Origin: Paracoccaceae bacterium
GTDB lineage: Bacteria > Pseudomonadota > Alphaproteobacteria > Rhodobacterales > Rhodobacteraceae
Length of the DNA: 64,000 nt
Assembly: GCA_014762635.1 (NCBI GenBank)
Contig: JABURR010000015.1
Span: 42,832 to 106,831 of the forward strand
Direction of reading: 5' to 3'
The stretch's first letter is position 1. The number at the start of each line of letters is the position of its first letter. The notes beneath the pieces are model-generated. The model was not told the origin of the DNA and searched no databases. It worked only from the letters and a program-made list of their open reading frames with translations. The position numbers and the translations under genes are program-made. Positions 18,774 through 27,618 of the stretch are shown here, piece by piece.

Positions 18774-19498
18774 CCGTTTCCGATCATGATTTCGACCTTC
18801 TGAGCGCCTATCACGATGGTGAACTTGACGCGGAGGCGGCCGCCGTGCTGAGCGATCGAATTGCGCGTGAGGAAGATCTGCAGAGAGCCTTGAGCGAAAT
18901 CCGAGAGGTTTCGTCGGCGTTGAAAGGGCTGAGGCCAGCGCTTCTCGCGGAGCCATCACCGGCACGTCCCGTCCGGTCATCGCCGATCACGTTGAAACGC
19001 GCAGCCGCAATCGGGGCGCTGGCGATTCTCGGCGGGTGGGCGCTTCTGGACTCGAATACTGCGGACACTTCGCCCCTGGGGCGGCACATGGAATTTGCCG
19101 CGTCCACCCCGCTGGAGGGGAATGGCGAAACCGTCGACCTCGTCGCGCATTGGCTGGGCAGCGCACCGGACCTGTCAGAGGCCGGGCTGCGCCTTGTGAA
19201 TGCCGTGACCGTCGGGCAGGAAGAAGTATTCCTGCACTACACCGGCCGAAATGACTGCCACCTGACATTCGGCGCCCATGCCGAGGCCCCCACGGTTCCC
19301 GAGGCGGGCGATGGGTTGCTGGTGAGCGCGTGGAACGTCGGCGACCTGTCGTTCTCGTTGATCGCCGACGGCATGGATCCGGACCGGTTCGACGCGATCT
19401 TCGTACTTCTGGAAGAAAGAACGCGGACGCAATTCGCGGAGCCGGAAACCCTGCTGGCGATGCGCGCGGCCACCGAGGCCGCGCGACCCTGCGCCTGA
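18770..19498 (+). CDS. Membrane anti-sigma factor
   Basis: A 242-aa single-pass protein. Residues 1-70 form an acidic helical anti-sigma domain (FDLLSAYHDGELDAEAAAVL) of the kind that buries the sigma factor. One helix follows near residues 85-100 (AAIGALAILGGWALL), then a periplasmic sensor domain of about 140 residues. The usual zinc-binding H-x3-C-x2-C of ZAS domains is missing: there is no cysteine in the N-terminal domain. Coupling to the sigma gene by ATGA supports the pairing. The periplasmic position fits sensing of a periplasmic sulfur compound, such as sulfite, which is inference. Confidence 0.82.
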   Translation: MTVSDHDFDLLSAYHDGELDAEAAAVLSDRIAREEDLQRALSEIREVSSALKGLRPALLAEPSPARPVRSSPITLKRAAAIGALAILGGWALLDSNTADTSPLGRHMEFAASTPLEGNGETVDLVAHWLGSAPDLSEAGLRLVNAVTVGQEEVFLHYTGRNDCHLTFGAHAEAPTVPEAGDGLLVSAWNVGDLSFSLIADGMDPDRFDAIFVLLEERTRTQFAEPETLLAMRAATEAARPCA

Positions 19499-19508
19499 AA
19501 CCACCCGA

Positions 19509-20210
19509 TCAGTTCTTCGGGAAGTTCGGGCGATCCGTGTTGTAGTGGGCTTCGAGGTAGTCGAGGATGACCGTGCGATCATCGGCCGAGGGCTCAGACA
19601 TGCCCTGCTCTTCCACCATCCAGTCAAGCATCTTGTCCCAGTCATGCCGGGTCTTGCCCTGCTGCACGACGATCATCTCGGAGTGGCAGGCGGTGCAGGA
19701 ATAGTAGACGACATCAACGCCTTCACCTGGGACAAGCGCACCAAAATCCTCTTCCGCCGGTTCCGTCGAGGCACTCGACTCGCCGCCACCTTCAAAGGTC
19801 ATCGGCGCATCGCTGTTGGAATTCAGATAGGCGATCATGTCGGCGCGGTCCGCCGGGTCGGAAATCCCGCGGAAACCCATGCGCGTTCCGGGCACCGCCT
19901 TGCGCGGATCCTCCAGGAAGGCGTCCAGACGCTCGACGCTCCACTCGCCGCCGAACTCCGAAAGAGCCGGGGAATACTTGAAGCCATCCACGGCGGCGAC
20001 TGATCCGCCGACGATACCATAAAGGTTGGGGCCGACGCGGTTCGGTCCACCGCTTTCGACCGTGTGGCACGCCTTGCACTGGCGGAAGGCCCGCTCTCCC
20101 TTGGCGGGATCGGCCGATCCCATCAGCTCCGAGGCGCTCTGGGCAAGGGCCGGGGCGGTCGAAAGACCCATGGCGAGTGAGAGAGTGGCGCAGATCGAAC
20201 CGAGGCGCAT
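19509..20210 (-). CDS. sorB: Diheme cytochrome c, electron acceptor of sulfite dehydrogenase
   Basis: A 233-aa exported cytochrome with a Sec signal (ending near PALAQ) and two heme sites, CKACH at 45-49 and CTACH near residue 170. The first domain is a class I cytochrome c; the second (YYSCTACHSEMIVVQQGKTR) resembles SorB-type cytochromes. It lies 67 bases downstream of the SorA-like gene on the same strand and would take electrons from sulfite oxidation to the respiratory chain. Classical SorB has one heme, so the two-domain form is a variant. The start at 20210 was chosen because the signal peptide begins there. Confidence 0.82.
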   Translation of the reverse strand: MRLGSICATLSLAMGLSTAPALAQSASELMGSADPAKGERAFRQCKACHTVESGGPNRVGPNLYGIVGGSVAAVDGFKYSPALSEFGGEWSVERLDAFLEDPRKAVPGTRMGFRGISDPADRADMIAYLNSNSDAPMTFEGGGESSASTEPAEEDFGALVPGEGVDVVYYSCTACHSEMIVVQQGKTRHDWDKMLDWMVEEQGMSEPSADDRTVILDYLEAHYNTDRPNFPKN

Positions 20211-20277
20211 CAAGAAACTCCTGTGTGTTGAATATAATATGGCGGCGACATCCCGTGCCGCCGCCATACAATTTCGC

Positions 20278-21573
20278 TTAGCTGACTTTCAAGCCAACGC
20301 GGTGCATCGTGTTGTTGAGGTACCCCTTCGGGTTCCAGTCGATGGCATGCGGCTGCGCGACACCCGCGCTGTCCGTCGCCCGCGCCCAGACCTCGTAATA
20401 GCCGGACTCGGGGAAGGTCACGTTCGCGCGCCAGTTCTGCCAGGCGCCGTCATTGGCCGGAGCGTCCAGCGTGGCTTTCTGCCAGGTGGCTCCGAAGTCG
20501 ATCGAGATATCGACCGCATCGATGGTGCGATCGCCCGACCATGCGTGGCCGCGCACCTCAGTCGACATGCCAGATTCCGCACCGTTGGCGGGGAAGGTGA
20601 CCAGAGATTTGACCGGCATCCGCTCGATGATCTCAAAGTCTTCGGTCGGAACCTCTGTTCCGGCAGACACCGGGTAGGCGGGAACACGATATGCCTTGCC
20701 GGTCATCTTCGGACCATCGTGCACGACGTCGCGCAATTCGATCCGCTTGAGCCACTTCTGCGAGCAAGACCCCGGCCAGCCGGGGACCACCAGACGCAGC
20801 GGTGCGCCATTCATAACATGCAGGTCCGCGCCGTTCATCTGGAACGCGATCAGGATGTTGTCGGTCATGGCCTTGTCGATCGGCATCCCGCGCGAGATCG
20901 GCAACTTTTCCGGATCGCCCGAAAGGTGGGCATCCGCGCCATAATGAGCGGTGTAAACCACGTTCGACTGAACGCCTGCCTTTTCCAGCACGTCCTTCAG
21001 GCGCACACCGGTCCATTCCGAACAGGCCACCGCGCCATAGGTCCACTGGTTGCCACTTGCCGGCGGATCAAAGAAGGCCCGGCCATTGCCGCCGCACTCG
21101 ATGGTCAGCGCCATGGTGACGACTTCAAACTGGCTCTTGAGGTCGGCGATGCTCAGCGTCATCGGGTTGTCGACGAAGCCATCGATGGTCAGGCTCCAGC
21201 TATCGGCACTGGTATCGTCCGGCACAATCCCGTTGTTGCGGATGAAGTGCCGGTTGGTCGGCGTGATCGCGTCATCCAGAAATTCCGGCGGGGTCTCGGC
21301 GTTCACCGGGCGGTCGTTCAGAAGTGTCAGACCGTCCTTGCCCACAAGCACGTCACCCTGGGCGAAAGCCGCCGGAATGAAGCCCTGCGGAACATTGCGG
21401 TGAAACGGAATGGTCATCCCGACAGCAGCGCCCATCGTGGCCAGCCCGGCCCCTTTCAGGAAACCGCGACGGTCCGGATAGGACTTCCGACCAAAAAGTT
21501 CGAGATCCGCGGCTTCGGGATCCTCCGCCAGCATGGCGCGCAGGTCCTTCCCGCCATCTCCGTCATGAGCCAT
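20278..21573 (-). CDS. sorA: SorA-like molybdopterin sulfite dehydrogenase
   Basis: A 431-aa periplasmic molybdoenzyme that oxidises sulfite to sulfate. It has a Tat signal (DRRGFLKGAGLATMGAAVG, ending near PAAFAQ), the sulfite-oxidase domain with the molybdenum-ligating cysteine in LTIECGGNGRAFF, VVPGWPGSCSQKWL, and the C-terminal dimerisation Ig fold (DAVDISIDFGATWQKATLD). There is no heme domain in the chain, so it needs the cytochrome encoded just downstream. An ECF-like promoter lies about 55 bases upstream, and the convergent sigma/anti-sigma pair is its probable regulator. Confidence 0.9.
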   Translation of the reverse strand: MAHDGDGGKDLRAMLAEDPEAADLELFGRKSYPDRRGFLKGAGLATMGAAVGMTIPFHRNVPQGFIPAAFAQGDVLVGKDGLTLLNDRPVNAETPPEFLDDAITPTNRHFIRNNGIVPDDTSADSWSLTIDGFVDNPMTLSIADLKSQFEVVTMALTIECGGNGRAFFDPPASGNQWTYGAVACSEWTGVRLKDVLEKAGVQSNVVYTAHYGADAHLSGDPEKLPISRGMPIDKAMTDNILIAFQMNGADLHVMNGAPLRLVVPGWPGSCSQKWLKRIELRDVVHDGPKMTGKAYRVPAYPVSAGTEVPTEDFEIIERMPVKSLVTFPANGAESGMSTEVRGHAWSGDRTIDAVDISIDFGATWQKATLDAPANDGAWQNWRANVTFPESGYYEVWARATDSAGVAQPHAIDWNPKGYLNNTMHRVGLKVS

Positions 21574-21627
21574 AGATAGTTCCTCCCTAATTTGTTTAGA
21601 GACGCGATTTTCCGCGCCTGAGGGAAT

Positions 21628-21653
21628 AACGTGTCAGCTCATTGGAATATTCC
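21628..21653 (-). promoter_or_regulatory. ECF-type promoter of the sulfite dehydrogenase operon
   Basis: On the minus strand GGAATA (21653-21648) is followed after exactly 16 bases by CGTT (21631-21628), matching the GGAAT-N16/17-CGTT form of many alphaproteobacterial ECF promoters. It lies 55 bases before the SorA start codon and is the only such match I noticed near the operon. It directly abuts a 10-bp inverted repeat on its upstream side. The assignment to the adjacent sigma factor is inference. Confidence 0.65.
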
Positions 21654-21679
21654 CGGGTGAGACAATTTTTCTCACCCGG
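21653..21679 (-). terminator. 10-bp perfect inverted repeat between the flavin monooxygenase and SorA genes
   Basis: CCGGGTGAGA and TCTCACCCGG pair perfectly around a 7-base loop, 18 bases past the stop of the flavoprotein gene on the minus strand. It may end that transcript before the SorA promoter. No U-run follows the stem, so an operator role beside the -35 element is an alternative. Confidence 0.45.
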
Positions 21680-21696
21680 CGGGCCGCGAAAGAAGA

Positions 21697-22905
21697 TTAC
21701 CGAGCCGCGATTGCGTCCGAGACCACGCCCGCATCTTCTCCGACGCCATAGAGCAGCGCGGATTTTCGCTTCCTCATGAAGTGCACCCCGACAAAGAAAA
21801 GCCCGTCGATGACGGTGCTCGCACCGTCCGATTGCAACGGAAACCCGTCGCCGTCGAAGGCCTCGGACCAAGGCAGCCAGGATGAAAAATCCGGGCGAAA
21901 GCCTCCGGTGAAGAGAACGGTACCAAAGCTGGTCAGGTCGATCTCGGTCGGCGCATCGGCCTGGAAAGGTTCCGGCTCGGGAAGGTCCGCCACCTCGACC
22001 CCCAGCTTTTCGGCGGTGGCCAGGATCGCATCGCGAAGCTGAGCATAGCGGACGTCGCCCCAGGCAACGTTCTCGGCAAGGTCCGGAGCGAATTTCGCGA
22101 CCGACGCATCGGCGCCCTTAAACCGCCCAACCAGTTCAACGCCCATCGCCTGAAGCGAGCGCAGATGAAGATCGTGCCCACCGTCATGGCCCGTTGCCAG
22201 CACGTTGGCGAAAAGCCGTGCCTCCTCCGGCATGGCATCGGCGGGGGTATCGAAGAACCCCGCCTTCTCGAGCCACCAGAACAGGTCTTTCCCAGCCGCA
22301 CGCCTGAGCGCCCAGGGCGCCCGACCACAGGCCAGGACGACGCGGCGCCCCGCCTCTGTCAGCTCCTCGGCGATCTGGCAGCCCGACTGCCCGCTGCCCA
22401 CGATCAGGACATCGCCGGGCGGCAAGTCGGCTTCGCTTGTGAAGTCCCCAAGATCCATGACCCGCACCGTGTCCGGCAGAGACTCCGCGCCGGACGGGCG
22501 CAGGGGTTTCTGGAACGCCCCCGTGGCCAGAACCAGGTTCCGGCACTGGAATTCCTCGCCATCGGTGCCGATTGCGAAGCCAGAACCATCGCCGCCACCT
22601 ACCGAGGCAATCGAGATGCCGGTCCGAACCGGCGCGTCGAAGCTTTCGGCATATCGTTCAAGATAGGCGACGATCTCATCCCGCGGCATGAACCCATCGG
22701 GATCATCCCCGTCGTAGGGAAACCCCGGCAAGTTCACTGACCAGTTCGGGGTGACCAGGCAAAAACTGTCCCAGCGATCGCGCCAACCTTGTCCGATCTG
22801 GCCCCTCTCCAGCACGACATGTTCAACTCCCCGAGCCTTCAATTCATGGCTCGTGGCAAGCCCGGCCTGCCCCGCGCCGATAACGACCGTGTCAATATCT
22901 TGCAT
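21697..22905 (-). CDS. Flavin-containing monooxygenase-like oxidoreductase (CzcO family)
   Basis: A 402-aa cytosolic flavoprotein with two Rossmann motifs: FAD-binding VVIGAGQAGLATSHEL near the N-terminus and NADPH-binding DVLIVGSGQSGCQIAEEL in the middle. ATG 22905 has a strong GAGGAGGA site; a longer frame to 22950 does not. The family covers N- or S-oxygenating enzymes with broad substrates. It is upstream of the sulfite dehydrogenase on the same strand but separated from it by a hairpin and a promoter, so they are probably not one operon. The substrate is not readable. Confidence 0.8.
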   Translation of the reverse strand: MQDIDTVVIGAGQAGLATSHELKARGVEHVVLERGQIGQGWRDRWDSFCLVTPNWSVNLPGFPYDGDDPDGFMPRDEIVAYLERYAESFDAPVRTGISIASVGGGDGSGFAIGTDGEEFQCRNLVLATGAFQKPLRPSGAESLPDTVRVMDLGDFTSEADLPPGDVLIVGSGQSGCQIAEELTEAGRRVVLACGRAPWALRRAAGKDLFWWLEKAGFFDTPADAMPEEARLFANVLATGHDGGHDLHLRSLQAMGVELVGRFKGADASVAKFAPDLAENVAWGDVRYAQLRDAILATAEKLGVEVADLPEPEPFQADAPTEIDLTSFGTVLFTGGFRPDFSSWLPWSEAFDGDGFPLQSDGASTVIDGLFFVGVHFMRKRKSALLYGVGEDAGVVSDAIAAR

Positions 22906-23017
22906 TTCCGGTTCCTCCTCCACCCCTAGCCCGGACAGCCTAACACGCAAGACCGACCTCCCGGCATGAATTCCGCTCCACCTTGCCGAGCAGGCGCCGA
23001 TACCCTAGGCAAGTTCC

Positions 23018-23608
23018 ATGCTGACTTTTGCCGCCGCCGTCTTCTTCCTGATCATCACGCCGGGTCCCGGGGTTCTGTCGACCGCAGGGGTCGGGTCGGC
23101 CTTCGGCATGGCGCCGGGAACGCGCTATGTCGGTGGTCTGTTCATCGGGACGAACCTAGTGGCATTGGCCGTTGTCAGCGGCCTTGCCGCCGCGGTGCTT
23201 GCGGACGACCGGATACGCGTGGTGCTGTTCTACCTGTCGGTCGCCTACCTGCTCTACCTCGCGCTGCGCATCGCCTTCGCCGGGTCGAAGCTTGCCTTCA
23301 TCGAACGGCAGCGGCCACCCGGTGTGTGGGGTGGGATCGTGCTGCAGGTCGTCAATCCCAAGGCCTATGCGGTGAACACGGCGCTGTTCTCGGGCTTTGC
23401 CTTCTGGCCCGAAAGCGCGGGCATGGAGATCGCGCTGAAGTTCCTGATCATGAACACGATCTGGATTCCGATTCACTTCCTCTGGCTTTGGGCCGGGGTG
23501 GCGCTGCGGCGGCTCGACCTGCCGCAACGGACGCAATTCGCGATCAACATCGCGATGGCGGTCTCGATGCTGGCGGTTGTGGCGCTGGCCGCGCTGGCCC
23601 CGCACTAG
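23018..23608 (+). CDS. LysE/RhtB-family amino-acid exporter
   Basis: A 196-aa membrane protein with about six helices. The start FFLIITPGPGVLSTAGVGSAFG is the LysE signature, and LQVVNPKAYAVNTALFSGF the central family motif. It probably exports an amino acid or a derivative. It is divergent from the flavoprotein gene over 112 bases. The stop of the convergent phosphatase gene lies 3 bases away. Confidence 0.9.
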   Translation: MLTFAAAVFFLIITPGPGVLSTAGVGSAFGMAPGTRYVGGLFIGTNLVALAVVSGLAAAVLADDRIRVVLFYLSVAYLLYLALRIAFAGSKLAFIERQRPPGVWGGIVLQVVNPKAYAVNTALFSGFAFWPESAGMEIALKFLIMNTIWIPIHFLWLWAGVALRRLDLPQRTQFAINIAMAVSMLAVVALAALAPH

Positions 23609-23611
23609 GCC

Positions 23612-24346
23612 TCAGGCCCGGAAGAAATCGTATCCGCCGTCCGGACCGATGTGCACCGCCGTCAGCGGCCCGCCAAAGACCGCACCGGTATCGACGTTGA
23701 TATGCCCGTGTTCAGCATAGGCCCGGTCCACCGGCGTGTGCCCATGCACGACCCAAACGCCATCAGGCCGCGCGGACGAGGTATATTGCTGCCGCCCCCA
23801 GAGCATCACCTGCTCGCGCTGCGCCTCGAGCGGCAGCTTTGCCTCGGTCGCGGCGTGAACCACGGCCACCGATCCGCTACGCCACATGAGCGGACGATCC
23901 CGCAGCCAGTCTTCGACATGAGAGAACGCCGCACGGAACCGGTCCCGCGCCGAGTTGCGGCTTTGCGCATCCGAAAGTTCCGAGACGTCATGATGGCCGA
24001 AACTGACCAGCGTCTGCACACCCCCGTTCGACAGCCAAAGCGGGCCGTCGAAAACCGGGTCGTCAAGAAAATCCAGCATCATGCGTTCATGGTTTCCCAT
24101 CAGGCAAATGGTCTTCCCGGAACGGCGTTCGGGAAGCGCCATCAGCAGCTCGGTCACCTTGCGGCTGTCAGGGCCACGGTCGACATAATCCCCAACGAAG
24201 GCCAGGTCGTCCGCGTCGGGCACCTTTTCCAAGATATCCCGCAGACGGTCGGCACATCCATGCACGTCGCCCACCACCCAGAGCGGACGCTCTGGGCGGG
24301 GCGGGTCCGGCATCTCTTTGTCGCGCCTCGAGAAAAGTTTCATCAT
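23612..24346 (-). CDS. PP1-like serine/threonine protein phosphatase (metallophosphoesterase)
   Basis: A 244-aa calcineurin-type phosphatase of the short bacterial PrpA/ApaH-like kind. All metal-binding motifs are present: GDVHG at 26-30, GDYVDRG at 52-58 and GNHE at 84-87, with downstream histidines in VVHAAT and VHGHTPV. It is cytosolic with no signal peptide. It could dephosphorylate proteins or diadenosine polyphosphates; bacterial members act on either. It is monocistronic, with a 194-base divergent gap to the CAP-domain gene. Confidence 0.88.
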   Translation of the reverse strand: MMKLFSRRDKEMPDPPRPERPLWVVGDVHGCADRLRDILEKVPDADDLAFVGDYVDRGPDSRKVTELLMALPERRSGKTICLMGNHERMMLDFLDDPVFDGPLWLSNGGVQTLVSFGHHDVSELSDAQSRNSARDRFRAAFSHVEDWLRDRPLMWRSGSVAVVHAATEAKLPLEAQREQVMLWGRQQYTSSARPDGVWVVHGHTPVDRAYAEHGHINVDTGAVFGGPLTAVHIGPDGGYDFFRA

Positions 24347-24540
24347 GCAAAGTCCTGCGGGCTCTTTTCCACGCCAAAATTGAGCGGGAATGTCCCGGTT
24401 CGCAAGTCACTACAATCGGCGAGCGTTCGCCAATTTGTGTCCAAATTCCTGAAAAATCCCCCAAGCTGCCCCGATTTTGGCTAAGAATCATGGCAACCGG
24501 TCAGATGAGTATCGGGTGAGGCATGAGAGGACTTCCGGAC

Positions 24541-25191
24541 ATGCAAAGCGGTTTTGTACGTTTCATACGGCGTGGCGCAGTGGCGCTTGCCGTTCTGGTG
24601 TCCCTGTCCAGCGCGGCGCAGGCCGCCTGTTCCCGTGCAGCCCTTCCCGCCGCCGCTGCCCAGCCGGTGCGGGTCAACGCCCCTGATCAGGCGCTGTTCA
24701 ACGCCGCGGTTCTTGCGGAGGTGAACTACCAACGCTGCCTGAAGGGTCTGCGGTCGGTGCGTGGCGATGCCTCGCTGATGCGGGCGGCCTACATGCATTC
24801 GAACTGGATGGCCTCGGCCGGCAAGCTCGAGCACCGCTCGAACGTGCGCGGGATGCGCTCGCTGGCGGATCGCCTGAATGCTGCCGACGTCAGCTACCGC
24901 ACCGCCGCCGAAAACATCGGCATGGTGCATCGCTTCCGCATCGACGAGGGGCAGCGCTTCTTCGTCCGGAATACGTCGGCCTGCCATTTCGTCAACGCCA
25001 GCGGAAACCGCATCGCCCCCTACAGCTATGGGACCCTGGCACAGCGGGTCGTGGTTCTGTGGATGGAGTCACCCGGCCATCGCCGTAACATCCTGGATCG
25101 CAACATGAACAAGATGGGCGCGGCACTTGGGTTCGACAACGACGCGCAATATTGCGGCCAGTTCTACATGACCCAGAACTTCGCGGGCTGA
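24541..25191 (+). CDS. Secreted CAP (SCP/PR-1) domain protein
   Basis: A 216-aa exported protein. The signal peptide (basic start, helix AVALAVLVSLSS, cleavage near AQAA) is followed by a CAP domain: LNAVLAEVNYQRCLKG-like first helix, HSNWMASAGKLEHRS, AENIGM, and VLWMESPGHRRNILD near the end. The catalytic-like His/Glu positions of the CAP tetrad are in LEHRS and AENIG. Bacterial CAP proteins are envelope proteins of mostly unknown function. The ATG at 24541 has an AGAGGA site 9 bases upstream; an ATG at 24523 is also possible. Its stop is one base from that of the convergent epimerase gene. Confidence 0.85.
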   Translation: MQSGFVRFIRRGAVALAVLVSLSSAAQAACSRAALPAAAAQPVRVNAPDQALFNAAVLAEVNYQRCLKGLRSVRGDASLMRAAYMHSNWMASAGKLEHRSNVRGMRSLADRLNAADVSYRTAAENIGMVHRFRIDEGQRFFVRNTSACHFVNASGNRIAPYSYGTLAQRVVVLWMESPGHRRNILDRNMNKMGAALGFDNDAQYCGQFYMTQNFAG

Positions 25192-25192
25192 G

Positions 25193-26218
25193 TCAGACCC
25201 GGTAATACTCCCGGTACCACGCGACGAACTTCGCCACACCTTCGGCTACCGAGGTCGTGGGGCGATGCCCGGTCAACCGTTCCAGAAGTGACGTATCGGC
25301 CCAGGTCGCAGGCACGTCGCCGGGCTGCATGTCGAGGAACCGCTTTTCCGCCTCGCGCCCGGTTGCCTGCTCGATCGCGGCGATGAAATCCATCAGCTTC
25401 ACCGGGCTGGCGTTGCCGATATTCACGATGCGGAACGGCGCGACCGGAGACAGGCTGTCGCCATCAGCGATCTGATCAGTTGATGCGGGAGGTTCGGGCG
25501 CAATTTCCATCAACCGAACCAGTCCCTCGACCAAGTCATCCACATAGGTGAAATCACGGCTCATGTTGCCGTGGTTGTAGACGTCGATCGCCTCGCCTTC
25601 GAGGATCGCCCGGGTGAACTTGAAAAGCGCCATGTCCGGCCGCCCCCATGGGCCATAGACGGTGAAGAACCGGAACATGGTGGTCGGCTGACCGTAGAGA
25701 TGCGCGTAGGAATGCGCCATCGCCTCGTTCGCCTTCTTCGTCGCGGCGTAGAACGACATCTGCGTGTCGGCCTTGTCCGTCTCGGCATAGGGCATGTCGG
25801 TATTGGCGCCATAGACCGACGAGGTCGAGGCCATCAGCAAGTGCTTCACCGGTGCTGCCCGCACAGCCTCAAGCAGGTTGAACGTGCCGATCAGGTTCGC
25901 ATCCACGTAAGAGCGCGGGGCGTCGATCGAATAGCGAACGCCCGCCTGCGCGGCCAGGTGCACCACCCGGTCCGGGCGTTCCTCGGCGATCAACCGGTGC
26001 AATACGCCGTCTTCCTCAAGCCGCGCCTCGAAGGCCTTGAACCCGGGCGATTGCTTCAGCATCCCGTGGCGCCGCTCTTTCAGCGTGACGTCGTAGTAGT
26101 CGGTCATCGCGTCGAAGCCGATCACCTGCGCGCCCATTTCCAGCAGGCGGCGGCTCAGGTGGTAACCGATGAACCCGGCCGAGCCGGTCACAAGGATCTT
26201 TTCGCCGACCAGCCCCAT
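25193..26218 (-). CDS. lpsL: UDP-glucuronate 4-epimerase (LpsL type)
   Basis: Converts UDP-glucuronate to UDP-galacturonate for surface polysaccharide. The 341-aa SDR has GSAGFIG at 12-18, the family signature FDAMTDYYDVTLKERR, VVHLAAQAGVRYSID, and catalytic FYAATK near residue 155, followed by FRFFTVYGPWGRPDMALF. This pattern is specific to the GlcA epimerases. It is the last gene of the minus-strand glycan operon, 4 bases after UDP-glucose dehydrogenase, which supplies its substrate. The two enzymes thus form a two-step path from UDP-glucose to UDP-galacturonate. Confidence 0.92.
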   Translation of the reverse strand: MGLVGEKILVTGSAGFIGYHLSRRLLEMGAQVIGFDAMTDYYDVTLKERRHGMLKQSPGFKAFEARLEEDGVLHRLIAEERPDRVVHLAAQAGVRYSIDAPRSYVDANLIGTFNLLEAVRAAPVKHLLMASTSSVYGANTDMPYAETDKADTQMSFYAATKKANEAMAHSYAHLYGQPTTMFRFFTVYGPWGRPDMALFKFTRAILEGEAIDVYNHGNMSRDFTYVDDLVEGLVRLMEIAPEPPASTDQIADGDSLSPVAPFRIVNIGNASPVKLMDFIAAIEQATGREAEKRFLDMQPGDVPATWADTSLLERLTGHRPTTSVAEGVAKFVAWYREYYRV

Positions 26219-26222
26219 ACCC

Positions 26223-27536
26223 TCAGATCCCCGGACGCCCGACCGCCGCGTAGCCGGTGAACCCGGCGCGCTGCACCTCTTCCAGCGGGTAGATGTTGCG
26301 CAGGTCGGCCATACGCGGCGCGGCCATGATCTCGGCCAGACGCTGCAGGTCCAGGGCGCGGAACTCGTTCCACTCGGTCAGAATCACCAGCGCATCGGCA
26401 CCGGTCGCGGCCTCGTAGGGGTCTTCCATCCAGGTCACGCCGGGCAGCAGGGCCTCACCCTCGCGCTTGCCCTGCGGATCAACCACCCGCACCTTGGCGC
26501 CCCCACCCACCAGCGCCGGGACAATGGTCAGCGACGGCGCCTCGCGCATATCATCGGTGTTGGGTTTGAAGGTGACACCCAGCACCGCGATGGTCTTGCC
26601 GTTGACCGACCCCTCGCAGAGGTCGAGGATCTTGCCCACCATCCGGCGCTTCATCTCGTCGTTGACCTTGATCACGGCCTCGGTGATCTGCATCGGCACC
26701 GCGTGCTCCTGCCCGATCCGGGCCAGCGCCGAGGTGTCCTTGGGAAAACACGAGCCGCCATAACCCGGCCCCGCGTGGAGAAACTTGTTCCCGATCCGCC
26801 CGTCAAGGCCGATGCCCTTGGCCACCTTCTTGATGTCAGCCCCGGTGCGCTCGCAGAGCAGCGCGATCTCGTTGATGAAGGTGATCTTCGTGGCGAGGAA
26901 GGCATTGGCCGCGTATTTGATCATCTCCGCGCTTTCGAGGTCGGTATAGACGACCGGGAAATCCCGCAGGAACAGCGGGCGGTAGACCTCGCCCATCACC
27001 TCGCGCGCGCGATCGCTTTCGACGCCCACGACCACCCGGTCTGGGCGCATGAAATCGTCGATGGCGGCGCCTTCGCGCAGAAACTCGGGGTTCGAGGCCA
27101 CGTCGAACTCGGCCTCAGGCGCGGCCTTGCGTACCGCCTCGGCCACCTTCCGGTTGGTGCCCACGGGGACCGTCGACTTGGTGACGATGACCGCATAGCC
27201 CGTCAGCGCGCGACCGATCTCTTCAGCCGCCGCCATCACGTAGGTCAGGTCCGCGTGCCCGTCGCCCCGGCGCGTGGGCGTGCCGACGGCAATGAAAACC
27301 GCATCGGCGCCATCCACGGCGCTCGCCAGATCCGTGGTGAAGCGCAGTCGCCCGGCATCGACATTGCGGACCATGAGCTCATCGAGCCCCGGCTCGTAGA
27401 TCGGCACCTTGCCCGCCTCGAGCATCTCGATCTTGCGCGGGTCCCTGTCGACGCAGACGACCTCGTGCCCGAAGTCAGAGAAACAGACTCCCGAGACGAG
27501 TCCGACATAGCCCGTACCGATCATCGCGATTTTCAT
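26223..27536 (-). CDS. ugd: UDP-glucose 6-dehydrogenase
   Basis: Oxidises UDP-glucose twice with NAD to UDP-glucuronate. The 437-aa product has the Rossmann motif MIGTGYVGLVSG at the N-terminus, VGTPTRRGDG, the central GPGYGGSCFPKDTSAL with the catalytic cysteine near residue 260, and a full C-terminal UDP-binding domain. ATG 27536 was preferred over the upstream 27554 start because the Rossmann strand begins at once. The product feeds the adjacent 4-epimerase. The 82-base gap upstream may hold its own promoter or simply be an operon spacer. Confidence 0.95.
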   Translation of the reverse strand: MKIAMIGTGYVGLVSGVCFSDFGHEVVCVDRDPRKIEMLEAGKVPIYEPGLDELMVRNVDAGRLRFTTDLASAVDGADAVFIAVGTPTRRGDGHADLTYVMAAAEEIGRALTGYAVIVTKSTVPVGTNRKVAEAVRKAAPEAEFDVASNPEFLREGAAIDDFMRPDRVVVGVESDRAREVMGEVYRPLFLRDFPVVYTDLESAEMIKYAANAFLATKITFINEIALLCERTGADIKKVAKGIGLDGRIGNKFLHAGPGYGGSCFPKDTSALARIGQEHAVPMQITEAVIKVNDEMKRRMVGKILDLCEGSVNGKTIAVLGVTFKPNTDDMREAPSLTIVPALVGGGAKVRVVDPQGKREGEALLPGVTWMEDPYEAATGADALVILTEWNEFRALDLQRLAEIMAAPRMADLRNIYPLEEVQRAGFTGYAAVGRPGI

Positions 27537-27618
27537 GGTAGCAACGTCCCGCAATCCCTAGTCGTGGGTGGGCATGGGCCATTGGCCGGAGCCTGTCAAC
27601 TCTGCGCCAAGGGCGGGG

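Noticed and set aside
20026..21579. 517-aa plus-strand frame across the sulfite dehydrogenase genes
   Set aside because: Antisense shadow; the minus strand has complete SorA and cytochrome motifs.
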